The notes under the pieces were generated by a model. That model was not told where the DNA came from. It ran no database searches and saw nothing but the letters and a program-made list of their open reading frames with translations. Shown one piece after another: positions 1-13,959 of a stretch of DNA of 64,000 nt (within the stretch, counting starts at the first letter, position 1; the number at the start of each line of letters is the position of its first letter). Both the position numbers and the translations under genes were made by a program. Source of the stretch: Crambe crambe (lineage: Eukaryota; Porifera; Demospongiae; Poecilosclerida; Crambeidae); contig OZ004595.1 of assembly GCA_963924555.1 (NCBI GenBank), forward strand, positions 1,612,001-1,676,000, given 5' to 3'.

Positions 1-632
1 ATCGACTCCAATGAGCATGTGTGCACACATCATCCCGAAAGAATACACGTCAAATTTTGGAGTAATGATGGGAGTATCAAATTCTGGGGGGTTAAAGAGT
101 TGCTGTACTGGTGATACATATGGCTTATTGATGTGATTCTCCGTTCCATCCATAACTCTTGAAAAATTGAAAGCTGAAATCTTTGCACACAAACTCTTGC
201 TGAATAGAACATGACGTGGGGAGATGTCGCAGTGGACTATCGGTGGATTTTGCGCATGCAAATAAGCCATTCCTTCAGAAATATCGTGCAAGATGCCTAT
301 CTTGATGGCAAATGTCAAGTTGGGAAAACTCATAACAGTGTTGAAGTTCATCTCCATCTGCTCAAGAACGACTATCAGAGTTGGCTCATAGTGAGTGCCA
401 ATGAACTGGATGATGTTCCTGTGTTTAAGTGAACTGTGAAAGAAGCAGTTGGTCTTGAAAGCATCAATTCTGTTGTTGTACTCCTTGGCAATGCACTTGA
501 CTCCATTTGCCATGACACCTATGACTCCTCCATATAAACCCCTGCCTATCCTTTCACCAGTCACCCTTATGTCAGCAATGAGAAATTTTTCGAATCCATA
601 TAGTAGTCCAGCTTTAGGAGTCTCTGTATCAT
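1..632 (-). CDS. Kinase-like domain exon, probable pseudokinase (partial, continues past left edge)
   Basis: Translating the minus strand from 632 down to 1 gives one open frame that follows the protein kinase fold from the glycine loop to subdomain IX. The landmarks are: loop IGRGLYGG, the ATP-lysine segment CIAKEY, FKTNC where the helix-C glutamate is expected, the catalytic loop HCDISPRHV, SAFNFSR in place of the SDFGLSR-type DFG segment, and DVYSFGMM. The usual catalytic-loop Asn (now His), the DFG Asp (now Ala) and the helix-C Glu (now Asn) are all changed, so catalysis is unlikely; a scaffold or switch role is inference. The exon opens at a good acceptor (pyrimidine tract then CTGTACATAG just above 632) in phase 1. 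The rest of the C-lobe lies left of the window. The overall look is of the tyrosine-kinase-like animal receptors and adaptors. Only this one kinase exon is visible. Confidence 0.8.
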
Positions 633-1109
633 CTATGTACAGGGGAAGGGAGGAAGGATCGATAAAATAATCAACATGAAAGTTTATTTAGTTAAGTCAA
701 GCAGGAGTAGCTAACTTTATGTCCAATGAAAGTTTATTTTAAGTTCTTGAGGCACCCCCTCAGAGTTATAGTGATAAAGGGTATACTTGCATGCAGCTGT
801 CTATAGCTAGGTTAAGCAGGAGTATAATTATTAACCTTTCATTTAGCTCTATTGGTTTAACTGTAGGTAATAGACTGTATTATGCTGTTGAATGGATAAA
901 GTGAATAGGTACTTAGTTCACACAGTGTGTAAGGCACACAAACTTGTCACAATGTTCACACCGAAATGCATTTCTGCATGACAATTCAGTGCGGTGCTCT
1001 ACACACTTTAATTTTACAGTATGTTTGCTTAGCTACTGCATGCAGCATCAATTGGGTCTATCCTTTACACAAACAATTCTTTAACAAAAAAAAAACTGCC
1101 TATTTTTTT
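633..1109. other. Interval between CARD and kinase-like exons (candidate intron)
   Basis: No exon of its own was recognised here. It is AT-rich, with a (A)n run near 1085 and the pyrimidine tract and AG acceptor of the kinase exon (read on the minus strand) next to 633. It is either an intron of a CARD-pseudokinase gene or the spacer between two genes. Confidence 0.4.
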
Positions 1110-1532
1110 TCAATGCTTAGCTAATAGCCCACCATGTAAATTTGCAGAATCTTCAGTAACATCATCATCACTATCAGAATCCAGAGCATCGTACTTCACT
1201 TGAGGAATCTGCACCTTGTAGTTCGTTTTGTGCTCTTCATCAAATGCCTCAGCTACACCTCTGATTGAATTAATAATCATAGTCGAAATGGAACTATTAC
1301 TTTCTTGTGCAGCTTGCAGAATACATTCCACAAACAAGACGAAAGTCTCAAAATTTCTTCTTCGCAGTCTAGAAATCAAACGTTTCATTCCATTCTTTTT
1401 GTTAAACTTTGTCTTTTCATTTTCTTTGATGATCTCTTTCTCGATTAAAATGTCAAGCATAGACTGAATTGGAACACTGCGCTGAATTGCGAGTTCCAAT
1501 GTATTGAAAATGAAGTGATGCACTTCAGTCAT
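1110..1532 (-). CDS. CARD (death-fold) domain protein or N-terminal exon
   Basis: An open frame from ATG at 1532 to TGA at 1110 encodes 140 residues. Residues about 10-80 match the CARD pattern: a helix with MLDILIEKEIIKENE, then KNGMKRLISRLRRRNFETF, then VLFVECILQAAQ. A lysine/arginine-rich middle is followed by an acidic tail (DSDSDDDVTED). CARDs form homotypic complexes in innate immune and apoptotic signalling. The kinase-like exon lies about 480 bp downstream on the same strand. A possible donor at 1133/1132 (CATG|GTGGGC, weak) would splice in frame (phase 1, G|AT = Asp) to the acceptor at 632, which would make a CARD-pseudokinase protein. If it is not spliced, this is a small single-exon CARD protein. 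No AATAAA is obvious just after the stop. Confidence 0.65.
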   Translation of the reverse strand: MTEVHHFIFNTLELAIQRSVPIQSMLDILIEKEIIKENEKTKFNKKNGMKRLISRLRRRNFETFVLFVECILQAAQESNSSISTMIINSIRGVAEAFDEEHKTNYKVQIPQVKYDALDSDSDDDVTEDSANLHGGLLAKH

Positions 1533-1729
1533 GATGCTGGGAATGGCTGGTTATTCCTGGAGTAAAGAATAAGAGCAATCAAACTAGCACATTAGGTTGC
1601 TCACAAGCTGCCAAGCACTGAGTTCACAGTAGCTAGCTATACATCCAGCTAGATAGAACAACTTACCGTCTTTTTTCTGAATTTAATTTTCTGCTTTTTT
1701 AATAAATCACACTGCGCGCGCATTCATTA

Positions 1730-2390
1730 GGCCACTACAACTTGTTTTCCTGTTTCTGGTCAGCCGCCCGCATGTTTTAGAACGACATCAACAAATTGGG
1801 AAACATGCGGTATGCGCATGCGTAGTAGCCTGCAGTAAAGCAGCTCGTTGTGGGAAGTGACTTCTATGTACCTGATCCCTGAATAGGTGAGTATTTAACT
1901 GTGAAAATAAATATCTAGGATCAATTTCTCAGTAATCTTTTGTAGCTACAGTGACAATGTAGCTAGAGGATTTATATTATTTATTAAATTTTTTTGTTTT
2001 AGCAAACAACTTTAGTGAATTGCAGTGTTCTTTGTCAATCTAATAATCTATCCTTGGAAGATTCTTGCAGTGAACAGTTAGTACATTCTTGCAGTACATT
2101 CTTGCAGTGAAGAGTATATCAATATATCCACTGATATGTGTCTACAGTGCCTCGTCTGTAGAGCCTGCTCCAGATGCTGACTATTTATACCTCAATGCAA
2201 AGACTGTACTCATTATAATCATTGTTTATTTATACAGTACAAGTATCATGGTTACATTATGTGATTGTGTGATTGTTTATACAAGTACAAGAGATCATGT
2301 AACTAGTTGCTGTAATGCTGAAACTCCGCCCGCCTGCATCAGTTGTGGGAAAATCCCTGACCAGAAACAGGAAATCAAGTTGTAGTGGCC
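1730..2390. repeat. MITE with 35-bp terminal inverted repeats, PIF/Harbinger-like
   Basis: The left end at about 1729-1763 (starting AGGCCACTACAACTTG) and the right end at 2357-2391 are inverted copies that match at 34 of 35 positions. TTA flanks both sides of the GGCC ends, giving a 3-bp target duplication of the type used by PIF/Harbinger elements. The inside has no convincing transposase, only short AT-rich frames, so it would be non-autonomous. It sits between the CARD exon promoter side and the TMED gene, so part of it could act as promoter sequence for either. Confidence 0.7.
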
Positions 2391-2639
2391 TTATCTCTGG
2401 GTCAACTAGCTGTTAGATAGCTATAGCCATAGCTATAGCTATCTACTTTAAATTTTTCTATAGCATATCCTAGACTGCTAAGATTAACTAGCCCCTCTGT
2501 AGCTACGTAGATCATTTATTCCGCTTTGCCAGCTTCTATGCAGTTTCTGTTTCTCTTTACAAGTTTACCACATGTGCCACGCCCATGAGCTGCTATTTAC
2601 TTGCGCTTCATTTAGAATTAGTTTGCAAGGAGGAGAATC

Positions 2640-4873
2640 ATGTGGGTCTTATATTTTGCCCTATTTCTCTCTGGTAGTTGCTGGGCAAGAGACTTTACTT
2701 TCACAGTCAAATTGAAGAGCGGGTCGGCCGAATGCTTTTATGACTACATCCATGAAGGAGCCTTTCTGGAAGTTGAATATCAGGTCCCTCATAGCTAGCT
2801 AGTTTTAAATGCCAGTGGCAGTCATAGTATTGTGTGGATTATGATACCTCAACCTCATTGCTCTTAATAAGATGCAACCAGATAAAGCAAAAATTGACTG
2901 GATAAATGGCTGGAAATTAAAATATCCTGTGTCAGGCTTTTAAAATCACTGCTAACACAGTGGAACTTATCTAACTTGTCTAAATGAGACTATCTCTCCA
3001 TTAAGCCCACTCCGCTATGTTCCAATAGCACCTATTCCTGTTATTTCAACTTCCCTATCAAGGTTACTTGTTCCGGTGGCGGATTTCACTTAGTGTTACA
3101 AGCCAAAGCATATGATGTTATCATGTTCACTATTGCAGGTGACTCAAGGGGGGGACTTGGACATCAATTTTGTGGTCACTGGTCCTGGAGAGAATGCTTT
3201 GGTGATGGAGCCGCACAGTTCCGAGGGCCTCCATGGCCTGGATATCAAGACCACTGGGGAGTACGAAATATGCTTGGACAATACTTTTAGTAGAATGACA
3301 GGTATGTTGGCTATGCAGTGAATCCTCCAATAAAGGACACTCCAAAAGAGGACAAACTTCTAATCTAAAAGTACCTTTGTATATACGGTGAAACCTGTCT
3401 AAAGACCACCTGTATCCCTTTTATGATGATTTTGACCTCCATGCTCCTGGGGTAGCTCACCACTTGCAAACCAGAATCAGAGAACCTGGTGGTAGTGCAA
3501 TCTTCCATATAAGGCAATGTAATACCTATTACCACTTTTTTGTGGCCCAGAGGTGGTCGCTGTAGGTACCCTCTAAAAGAGGACAACCTCACCACTATGA
3601 CATCATGGTAGTGGGCATCAATCAGAGATCTAATGGCAACAGAAGGAGCAGCAGAAGTAGTTTTAACTGACTCTAAACAAGGGTCTGACCATAGTGAAGA
3701 TAAAAGTAGCTGTTTTATAAGCACCAGTGCTGAGACTGTAATGTTGCAATACAATTCTCATTCATAAATGTTTGCTATAATATTAGAAAAGAGTCAGCAT
3801 AATGGGCAAGAATAATAAAATTTGAGAATAGAATAATAGGAAAAAATAAAAGCATAATCCATCAAGGCCTAACTGTAACCCACTTGCACTTACTTTATAG
3901 AAAGCACAATAGACTTTATACATTTTTATCTTGCAAGATGGCTAAAATCCTTGCCAAATGTGATTTTGGTGACTGCAATTCCTCTATCATTATAGAAAAG
4001 GTGGTATTTTTTGATGTGATTGTTGAAGATGATGCTGGCGAGACGGAGAAGCCAGAGGAAATAATTCCATACCAACTGTCCAAGGAAGCAACAATGATGG
4101 ACATGAAAGTCCAAGACATCATGGTAAGTGAATAACAGTCCCCCCCTTATCCCCTGCACAATATCACTGCAGCCATAAAGCTTACCTTACTTAAAAGTGA
4201 CTATTTCTGCACGGAACTGCTGCTTCTTTGCAGCCTTATCACGTGGTACTCGATCTGTGGTACTCTAAATAATACCCACCTGAAATGAAATTATTCATCT
4301 CGCTGTTAAGCGGTGGTTTGCTTCCTATGGAAATAAAAGTGCATAGCACCTAATAACAACTTCGTCAAGTGAGTATGGTATGGCCAGAACAGAGAATCTA
4401 GTTTGGTGGTTTGGGGATCATCCTCTTGTAAAGTAGTTCGTAAGGATCATCAAAGTTGCACATGACTGTGAATTAGAGCCAGAAATGGTTTGAGACGTGA
4501 GAATCCCCTTTCAGCTGTCAAAGGATGAGATCAAAACAATCTGCCAAGTGATTCACCTAATTAATTTAATATAGTTATCTTTGAAATGGTCCTTTTTTTC
4601 CCTGCACACTTTCCATACTTGCTGTTTTGCGTGCCATTACCATGTTAGGTCAAACTGGATGGTATAGGAAAGAAGCTGGACAAGATGGTATCCACACAAA
4701 ACTACTTCCAAGCACGAGAGTCTCGACACAGACATACTGCGGAGAGCAACAACCGGAGAGTGACGTGGTGGTCCCTCTTGGAGTGCACAGTCATAATCAC
4801 CGTGGGGGTCATTCAGGTCATTCTCATTCGCAATCTCTTCAGGACAAACAGAAAGGACCGTATTAGGACATAG
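2640..4873 (+). CDS. TMED: p24/TMED family transmembrane cargo receptor (emp24/gp25L/p24)
   Basis: Four exons, 2640-2783, 3139-3301, 3996-4123 and 4649-4873, join in frame (phases 0, 1, 0) to a 219-residue protein, the normal p24 length. In order it has a signal peptide (MWVLYFALFLSGSCWA), a GOLD domain with the paired cysteines (ECFYDYIHEGAF and YEICLDNTFSRM), the segment KVVFFDVIVED, a coiled-coil stretch with RESRHRHTAESNNRRV, one transmembrane helix (about WWSLLECTVIITVGVIQVIL) and a short basic cytosolic tail RNLFRTNRKDRIRT. p24 proteins cycle between ER and Golgi in COPII and COPI vesicles and select cargo. The shape is closest to the TMED1/TMED5 (gamma) group. Exons 2-4 have good splice sites; the exon 1 donor (CAG|GTCCCT) is weak. 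A polyadenylation signal follows at about 4952. Confidence 0.92.
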
Positions 4874-4951
4874 TGCAGTTGGAATGCAATATCATAGAGA
4901 ATTCGGTATTCATGTTATTTTTATTTTAATTCTGTTGAATGTAGTAATGAT

Positions 4952-4957
4952 AATAAA
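4952..4957 (+). other. Candidate polyadenylation signal AATAAA of the TMED gene
   Basis: AATAAA lies about 80 bp after the TMED stop codon, inside an AT-rich (AAT)n-like stretch at about 4945-5000. Confidence 0.5.
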
Positions 4958-5179
4958 TAATAATGATAATAGTAATAATAATAATATAATTAACAATAAT
5001 TAGCTCAAGTTAAGCTATAATGAAATAGATGGCACTGAAGTCCTACCACAGTGAAAGTGCTAAGATTCAAAGCACAGTCCCTTTGCGCATGCGTTTAGGT
5101 ACTCTGAGCCGGCCACACCCCACTCAGAACTTGCGGTTAGTGACGTCATATCCATCTCAAAGCTTAAGTCGAGTCAACG

Positions 5180-5943
5180 ATGTCTGTGCGACCCTCTCTG
5201 CTGTGTGTTGGCCTCATTCTCTCTCTCGTGGTTCATACCAGCACAGCCACAAATGAGAAAGGTAAGATGCTATTAATATGTAGCTGATCCATGGCCATGA
5301 AGACTCTTGATACTTAGTACTCTTGATATTACCATACAGTCCCCCTATTTGAGCTCCCCCATTGATCGGGGATTTTGATCAGCTGTCCCACCGTCCCTTA
5401 GTTAGACATAACTTCCTCCACCGTCCCTTAGAGGAGGCTAAAGAGAGATGATCAATAAGTGTACTGTGATCGGTATGAATCATGACATCATGTTTACAAC
5501 ATGCTACACTCACAGCATACCACATCACTACCAATCTAGATTGTTTTGACTTATCGAAGGAACTCCCCCTCCCCCTCAACTAAGGTTTCCGATCAGTCTC
5601 TGCATCAAATAATGGAACTTTGGGACTGTGGGACCCAGTCTTTGGTCCTTTGTAGAGAGGTTGTCCTCTTTTGGAGGTTATTTAGTTAGATTGATCTTTG
5701 TCCTCTTACGAGTCTGATGTTGTAAGCCAATTTCTTATAATGCACAGCTGATTCCTGCCCTTCTTGTAAGGACTACAAAAGTGCAGACTCTCTAATGGAC
5801 AGCCTGAATGACCGCATTGCAATTCTCTCAAACAAAGTCAGTTGTTAGTATGTATGACAGACTATGTAAAGACAAGACTACTTATCTTTCAGGTGTCAGA
5901 TTTTAATGGTGGTATGGTGAGGGATGGTAATGATCCAAATTGA
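5180..5943 (+). CDS. Small secreted peptide with CPSC motif
   Basis: The ATG at 5180 opens a 27-codon exon (5180-5261) encoding a clear signal peptide (MSVRPSLLCVGLILSLVV, then HTSTATNEK) and ending at a canonical donor, GTAAGA. Exon 2 starts at 5748 after TGCACAG and encodes DSCPSCKDYKSADSLMDSLN followed by a short amphipathic helix (DRIAILSNKVS). Two 3' ends are possible: read-through to TAG at 5846-5848 (60 residues, ending NKVSC), or splicing from AAA|GTCAGT at 5836 to 5893 after CTTATCTTTCAG, ending at TGA 5941-5943 (73 residues, ending VRDGNDPN). I favour the spliced form because both sites are good. No family was recognised; the CxxC pair suggests a redox, metal or disulfide role, but this is only inference. 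The first intron carries a fragment of a pogo-like repeat (about 5640-5700). Confidence 0.6.
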
Positions 5944-6443
5944 GACCAATACTTTAAGTCACATGATCAACAATCAACTCTCACTCTTAAGCTTGATATA
6001 TCATTTTTTATTGTCACTTAACGATTATCGTCATGATCATTTCATGCCTGCTTTTATTGTACAAGAATTGTAATATTGTATATGTATAAAGAATCATAAG
6101 AATAGTGTTGATCTATATTATAGCACGTGTTACTTATTCTTAATTGCACTAATTTTGGTAAAGGGTCAGCATTAGGTGCATAATTATTTACAATGTTATG
6201 ACAATAATACAAAAAGAATGTGCTGATAACATGTATACAAGATTCTGATCGTTGTCAATCAGATCAGAAACAACAAAAAAAAAAATAAACAAACCATTTT
6301 TGCAATAATTGGATGAATAAACGATTAAACACCACAAAATTACTCTTGGAGATACATGTAGTCGCTAGGTACTGAGAATTAAAACAGCATCAGAATGAAT
6401 GAAATGTAATGCAATGCAAGAGGATAATGTCTGAGGGTGCAGT

Positions 6444-9706
<3,263 letters not shown>

Positions 9707-10667
9707 TCAATTATTTTTTGAAAAAAGATTGCGGTCAGTTTTGATAGCCACTCAGACTACTTACATGTATCTTATAAGCTTAATATAATTATAGGCATTC
9801 AATGCTCTATCAGCATTTTTTTTCCCGCATTCCTTGAGGGTGCCTCCCCCAGGTAGCTAACAATGGAGTAATTGCTCAAAAGTGTGGTAAAGGGTAAGCA
9901 TGCACAATAAATCAACTTAGGGGTATAAAAAAATATGCTATAATTATAAGTTAGCTATAAGTAAGCTTACCCTGTAACTACTTGACATGTGATAATATGT
10001 TAGGTAGATAGAACTTGGGAAAGTGAATTAACCTCATCTGTGGGTTGCTGCAACACAGTTATTAGTTAACATTACATGTACACATTAACACCCTTTACCA
10101 ACACATACCCTTTACCAGCATACACCTTTTACCAGCATTTATACCCTTTGCCACACTACCATTCGCCCTCGGCACAGACTTCTTATGTATCATCTGTATG
10201 ATGATGGTGTATAGGTCATACAATGGCTGTAGAGAAGTTTTCGTGCTTCCTTGATGATGCTTGGCATCCATTGCATATCAAATTGTTATTTGCTTGACTG
10301 GGGCAAGCTCTTCTTTCAATAATTGAAGTTGGTAAAGGTCGGGACGCTTAAAAATATACCAAAGTTCAGTTATTGATGGCTAGCTTTTGCAGCTGGCATA
10401 ATTTGACCTGTACAGATATCTAGAAATGGTCTCGCAAGCCAGACCCACTTCTTAGTGCATGAAGTTACAGCTATGATAAAGAATAGTAAAGCTTTATGTG
10501 TGCTCATGTGCACAATTGTCTCGCATGTGCTGATACACCTTCAGCGAAGCATGTGATTGCATATAGCTACCCAAAAGTACAAGTGCTTTAACTACTGTTC
10601 ATAATGTTTGCACCATAATTATCATGATAAGGGGTAAAAGGCAAAACTTATAAGTGATCAACGACTA
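9707..10667. other. Intergenic stretch with a possible short MITE (about 9884-10163)
   Basis: No gene was found. AGTGTGGTAAAGGGT at about 9884 has an inverted partner, ACCCTTTGCCACACT, near 10149-10163. Several ACCCTTTACCA-type copies lie just inside the right side, as in a small element with subterminal repeats. TSDs were not clear, so the element call is tentative. The promoter of the LC3 gene should lie just above 9706. Confidence 0.35.
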
Positions 10668-12284
10668 CCGGTGTCGCAGTGAATTTTGTCCCCCCCTTAA
10701 TAGTGTCCCCCCGGACAATATTCACTAGCAAATAATGTCCCCCCGGACAATTTTCACCAGTGAATAATGTCCCCTTCGGTGAATAATGTCCCCCAGTTTC
10801 ACGAAAGATCGATGACGACAATAGTCTTGCGTGTGCACGCGTTCAGTCGAGATGGAGGAAGTCTACGAGTTTCTGGAAGATATCCTGAAGGATTTTCTAA
10901 AACCAGAAGAGAATCCTGAGAAGGAAAGCCAATGCACACTTCAAGGTAGCTAGCTATAGCTAGTTGCAATTGGCTAACTATAGCTAATAGCTATAGCTAG
11001 AGACTAGCTAGCTATAATTATTAGCCTCTCTATGTTTTTTTTTTGAAGATTAAAAGAAGTCTTCGTGTTCATTCCAAATCTGGAAGAAATGAGTGGAGGC
11101 AAAAGTTCCAAGAAGTGTAAAGGAAAAGGAGAGGATAGCTACTCAGAGCTTGTCATGGATCTGTTTTCGTGCAAATAGTAGAACATAGCTATTCATCAAC
11201 TCATGATGAAGCCAAAACCAGTAACAATGATGTTATTTTTCCCTCTCTTCAGATGAATCCAAATCATTGAAAATGTCTCTAGCAGATGCTAGGAGGTGGG
11301 CACAAGATTGGCACGCAAAAGCTATACAGGGAAACAATCATCTTGCATGGGGTATCTTTACATGCATTCATAATAGCTAGTTCATTACATTGACCTAACA
11401 TCAGAAATCCCAGGCCCAAGGAGTGCAGAGAACACAACAACACTGGATAAAAGAATTTAGTTTATATGCATCTGATCGTTTGAGCATTATATTATTGGCT
11501 GGAGAATGGCTAACAGATGCTATCATTAACTGTTCCCAAATTCTCAGTACCCTCATATCGGTGGATTTCAGGAGGCATCTCTTTTGGTGAAGTACTAAAT
11601 TTTGATATTGAAAGGGGGGATTCATACAGAAACCCTCATCGGCATTAGCTATGTCATCAAGAACTAAGGAACAAATTTGTGCTCTATCTAATGTTCTCTG
11701 ATGCTCAGGAGCTCACTCTGAACTTTCCTAATGAAGGAGGTAGTGATTGTGGTTTATTTTCCATTGCATCTCTTGGCACTGGATTTGATCCAGCTGACCT
11801 ACAGTAGCTATAACAATCAATAATCACCTATTGAAAAGAAATATCTCACTCCATTTCCCTGCATATTAAAAAAAACAACAACCAAAAGTCGAATTACCAG
11901 CAGAAAATTTCACTCTGCAGACAGCCAGGAGGAAGTGCAATGAATGGTTGTGTCAAATTACCAAACAACATCAATGGTGTGAAGTGGCTCTGCCCAAAAT
12001 GCAACAGCTGTCATGGATATAATGTTCCAATTATCAATCTATGTTTAAGCTTATACTTATAGTTGAGCACTTATGGCAGTGCATTTTTGAGGGGAGACAA
12101 AATATACTGAGTTGAAAAATGTCCTGGGGGGACATTATTGACTGAGGGGGGACATTATTCACCAGTGAAAATTGTCCGGGGGGACATTATTCACTAGTGA
12201 ATATTGTCCAGGGGGACTTTATTCACCGGTGATTTTTGTCCAGGGGACATTTCATAGGGGGGACTAAATACACAATGACACCGG
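10668..12284. mobile_element. Decayed DNA transposon with long (about 130 bp) inverted repeats
   Basis: Both ends start CCGGTGTC next to TA, consistent with a TA target duplication, and the outer 130 bp or so are inverted copies made of repeated units of the type GTGAATAATGTCCCCCC alternating with GGACAATTTTCAC. Inside, the plus strand has exon-like pieces: ATG at about 10852 (MEEVYEFLEDILKDFL), a Lys-rich piece near 11050-11180, and near 11700-11805 a piece with GGSDCGLFSIASLGTGFDP, which resembles the catalytic-Cys region of Ulp1/C48 cysteine peptidase domains found in several animal transposons. A following piece near 11840 (EKKYLTPFP in another frame) and a cysteine-rich piece near 11990 are out of frame, so the coding region is broken. 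The superfamily was not identified. Confidence 0.65.
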
Positions 12285-12349
12285 TAATTATTTATTTTGG
12301 CAATTGCTGTTGGGGTTCCTGATCTTGATATGCTGGGTTTGTGCTGGTT

Positions 12350-12416
12350 GCCCTTATTGATAAAGAATTGCAAAAGTTTACACAGAAGTGATTCTTGATC
12401 ATGGCATGAAAGAACC
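12350..12416 (+). pseudogene. Degraded 5' fragment of the SnoaL-like gene
   Basis: The stretch from TTGATAAAGAATTGCAAAAG to GATCATGGCATGAAAGAA aligns with codons about 5-27 of the intact gene that starts at 13075, but with deletions and frameshifts. It lies about 650 bp upstream of that gene in the same orientation, directly after the decayed transposon. Confidence 0.6.
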
Positions 12417-12634
12417 GCAGAGGTCATGCCATCAAGTCTGCACCAGTTGACCTCATACACACTTCACCTTGTGGAATAAACTTATCACCTTACATGTTTT
12501 TTGTTGTTGCTTTTATTTTTTCTTTACATGTCCTTTTTTCTTTACAATAATATTTGGCCTATTGCTCATGCACAATGACGTTTGCGCATGCCCAGTACAC
12601 GGTTTTCGCTTGACGGTTGATCGACGACTCCCTA

Positions 12635-12776
12635 CACTGATTTGCAGGTCGGTTGTCACAAAAAAGGTCGTCAATTTGCACGCATGCGTGTTGAATTCCA
12701 TTGGTTTTGAATTGAAATGAACGCCATGCGTGGAAATTGACGACCTTTTTTGTGACAGCCGACCTGCAAATCAGTG
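12635..12776. repeat. Hairpin MITE with 43-45 bp arms
   Basis: Arms at 12633-12677 and 12734-12778 are near-perfect inverted copies (CACTGATTTGCAGGTCGG at the ends, GGTCGTCAATTT inside) bounded by TA on both sides, with a 56-bp loop containing CGCATGCG. The size, TA duplication and CACTG ends suit a Tc1/mariner-type MITE. Confidence 0.7.
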
Positions 12777-12778
12777 TA

Positions 12779-12951
12779 CAGAGGTTTTCAGGTTAACGTT
12801 GGTTGACCAGTAGAAATTTGCACATGTGCAAGATAAATTCAAGCGAGCAAAATATACTGTCATACTAATGCAATGGTCTTAAATTTTACGAGCAGGAATT
12901 TAATTCTGCACCGTTGGCAAATTTTGTGTCAACCAACCTGAAAACCTCTAT
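12779..12951. repeat. Second short inverted-repeat element (GAGGTTTTCAGGTT ends)
   Basis: GAGGTTTTCAGGTT at 12781 and its inverted copy AACCTGAAAACCTC at about 12935-12948 are each followed inward by TTGGTTGAC-type sequence. It directly abuts the hairpin MITE and ends about 120 bp before the start codon of the SnoaL-like gene, so it may form part of that promoter. Confidence 0.55.
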
Positions 12952-13074
12952 AAAACCGCAGTTTTCGCGCACGCGTGCGGTTCGACTGATTAGAGGCTAT
13001 AAAATACTGAGATTCATGCATAGGATGCAGTTACCTATCCTTAACATTTTTATTACTTAAGCTTGAAGTTGAAA

Positions 13075-13824
13075 ATGAGTGACCCTATTGACAAAGAATT
13101 GCAAAATTTCGTACAGAAATATGGCTTTGTGATTCCTGATCGTGGTATGAAAGAAGCTGAAGCAGCAGATGTTACTTGGCGCAATGAAAAACCTGACTAT
13201 CGATCTGGAGATCTACTCTACTTGAAAGGAAAATCAAAGAACCATAAAGTTGGATCACTGGAAATAGTGACGGAAAACCTCATTAAAAAATGGGAGATGG
13301 AATTGACACACTTTGCAAAAGCTAAAGACATCACTAGTATGAAAATAGACGAGTTTAAACTTCAGGTGAACAATGACAGAGAAATTACGAAAGAAGAACT
13401 CCTGAGAGCTCCAAGCTACAACTGGCTATTGGAGAGCATGCCCAAAGAATTGTACGATTCGAGCAGTCACACATTTGAATCATCTCACGAGCTTTTTCGT
13501 AAAGCATTTGTTGGTGGGTTCCCATGGGAAGTGCTTGAAGTCTTCTCCAAGCCTCCGAAAATAGCTTTTGTTTGGAGACACTGGGGTACCTTCAACGGTG
13601 AATACAAGGGTCGCAAAGGCACTGGAGAAGTAATAGAGCTTTATGGTTTCACAATTGGAACTGTTACAGATGATTTAAAGTTGATTAAAGTGGAGATTTT
13701 CTACAAGCCTGAAGGATTTCTGCGAGCATTGGAGGGGGAAATATCTCCTTCTGAGTTGCTTAAAGGGAAGGCATTTCTTGGTTCTTGCTGTCCTATACAT
13801 CAAGACAATGAGAAGAAAGAATGA
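13075..13824 (+). CDS. SnoaL-like 'pathogen-related protein' copy A
   Basis: A single-exon frame of 249 residues. I start at the ATG of MSDPIDKELQNF because the second copy conserves it and diverges upstream. The protein resembles the plant 'pathogen-related protein' family of the SnoaL/NTF2-like fold: PDYRSGDLLYLKGKSKNHKVG, GSLEIVTENLIKKWEMEL, a HTFESSHELFRKAFVGGFPW stretch, then EVLEVFSKPPKIAFVWRHWG and a late FYKPEGFLRALEG. The NTF2-like fold often binds small hydrophobic molecules; the substrate is unknown. AATAAA occurs at about 13900. Copy B at 21324 has the same length without gaps and about 26 amino-acid differences, and the 3' flank is also shared, so both come from a segmental duplication. 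No introns, signal peptide or membrane segment are visible. Confidence 0.82.
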   Translation: MSDPIDKELQNFVQKYGFVIPDRGMKEAEAADVTWRNEKPDYRSGDLLYLKGKSKNHKVGSLEIVTENLIKKWEMELTHFAKAKDITSMKIDEFKLQVNNDREITKEELLRAPSYNWLLESMPKELYDSSSHTFESSHELFRKAFVGGFPWEVLEVFSKPPKIAFVWRHWGTFNGEYKGRKGTGEVIELYGFTIGTVTDDLKLIKVEIFYKPEGFLRALEGEISPSELLKGKAFLGSCCPIHQDNEKKE

Positions 13825-13959
13825 CCCAAGAGAGAGGTGACTTGTGAAAATAGCTAGTGTTAGTACAGTAATTATACATGCACAGAGTGGACCAATGACA
13901 ATAAAAAATTTAGCTAGCTAATTTGTATTTTTATTAGACTTTGTAATTGCACCAGGTTG

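Noticed and set aside
3365..3754. 129-codon minus-strand frame inside the second TMED intron
   Set aside because: It overlaps a pogo-like repeat fragment and has no recognisable domain or splice context.
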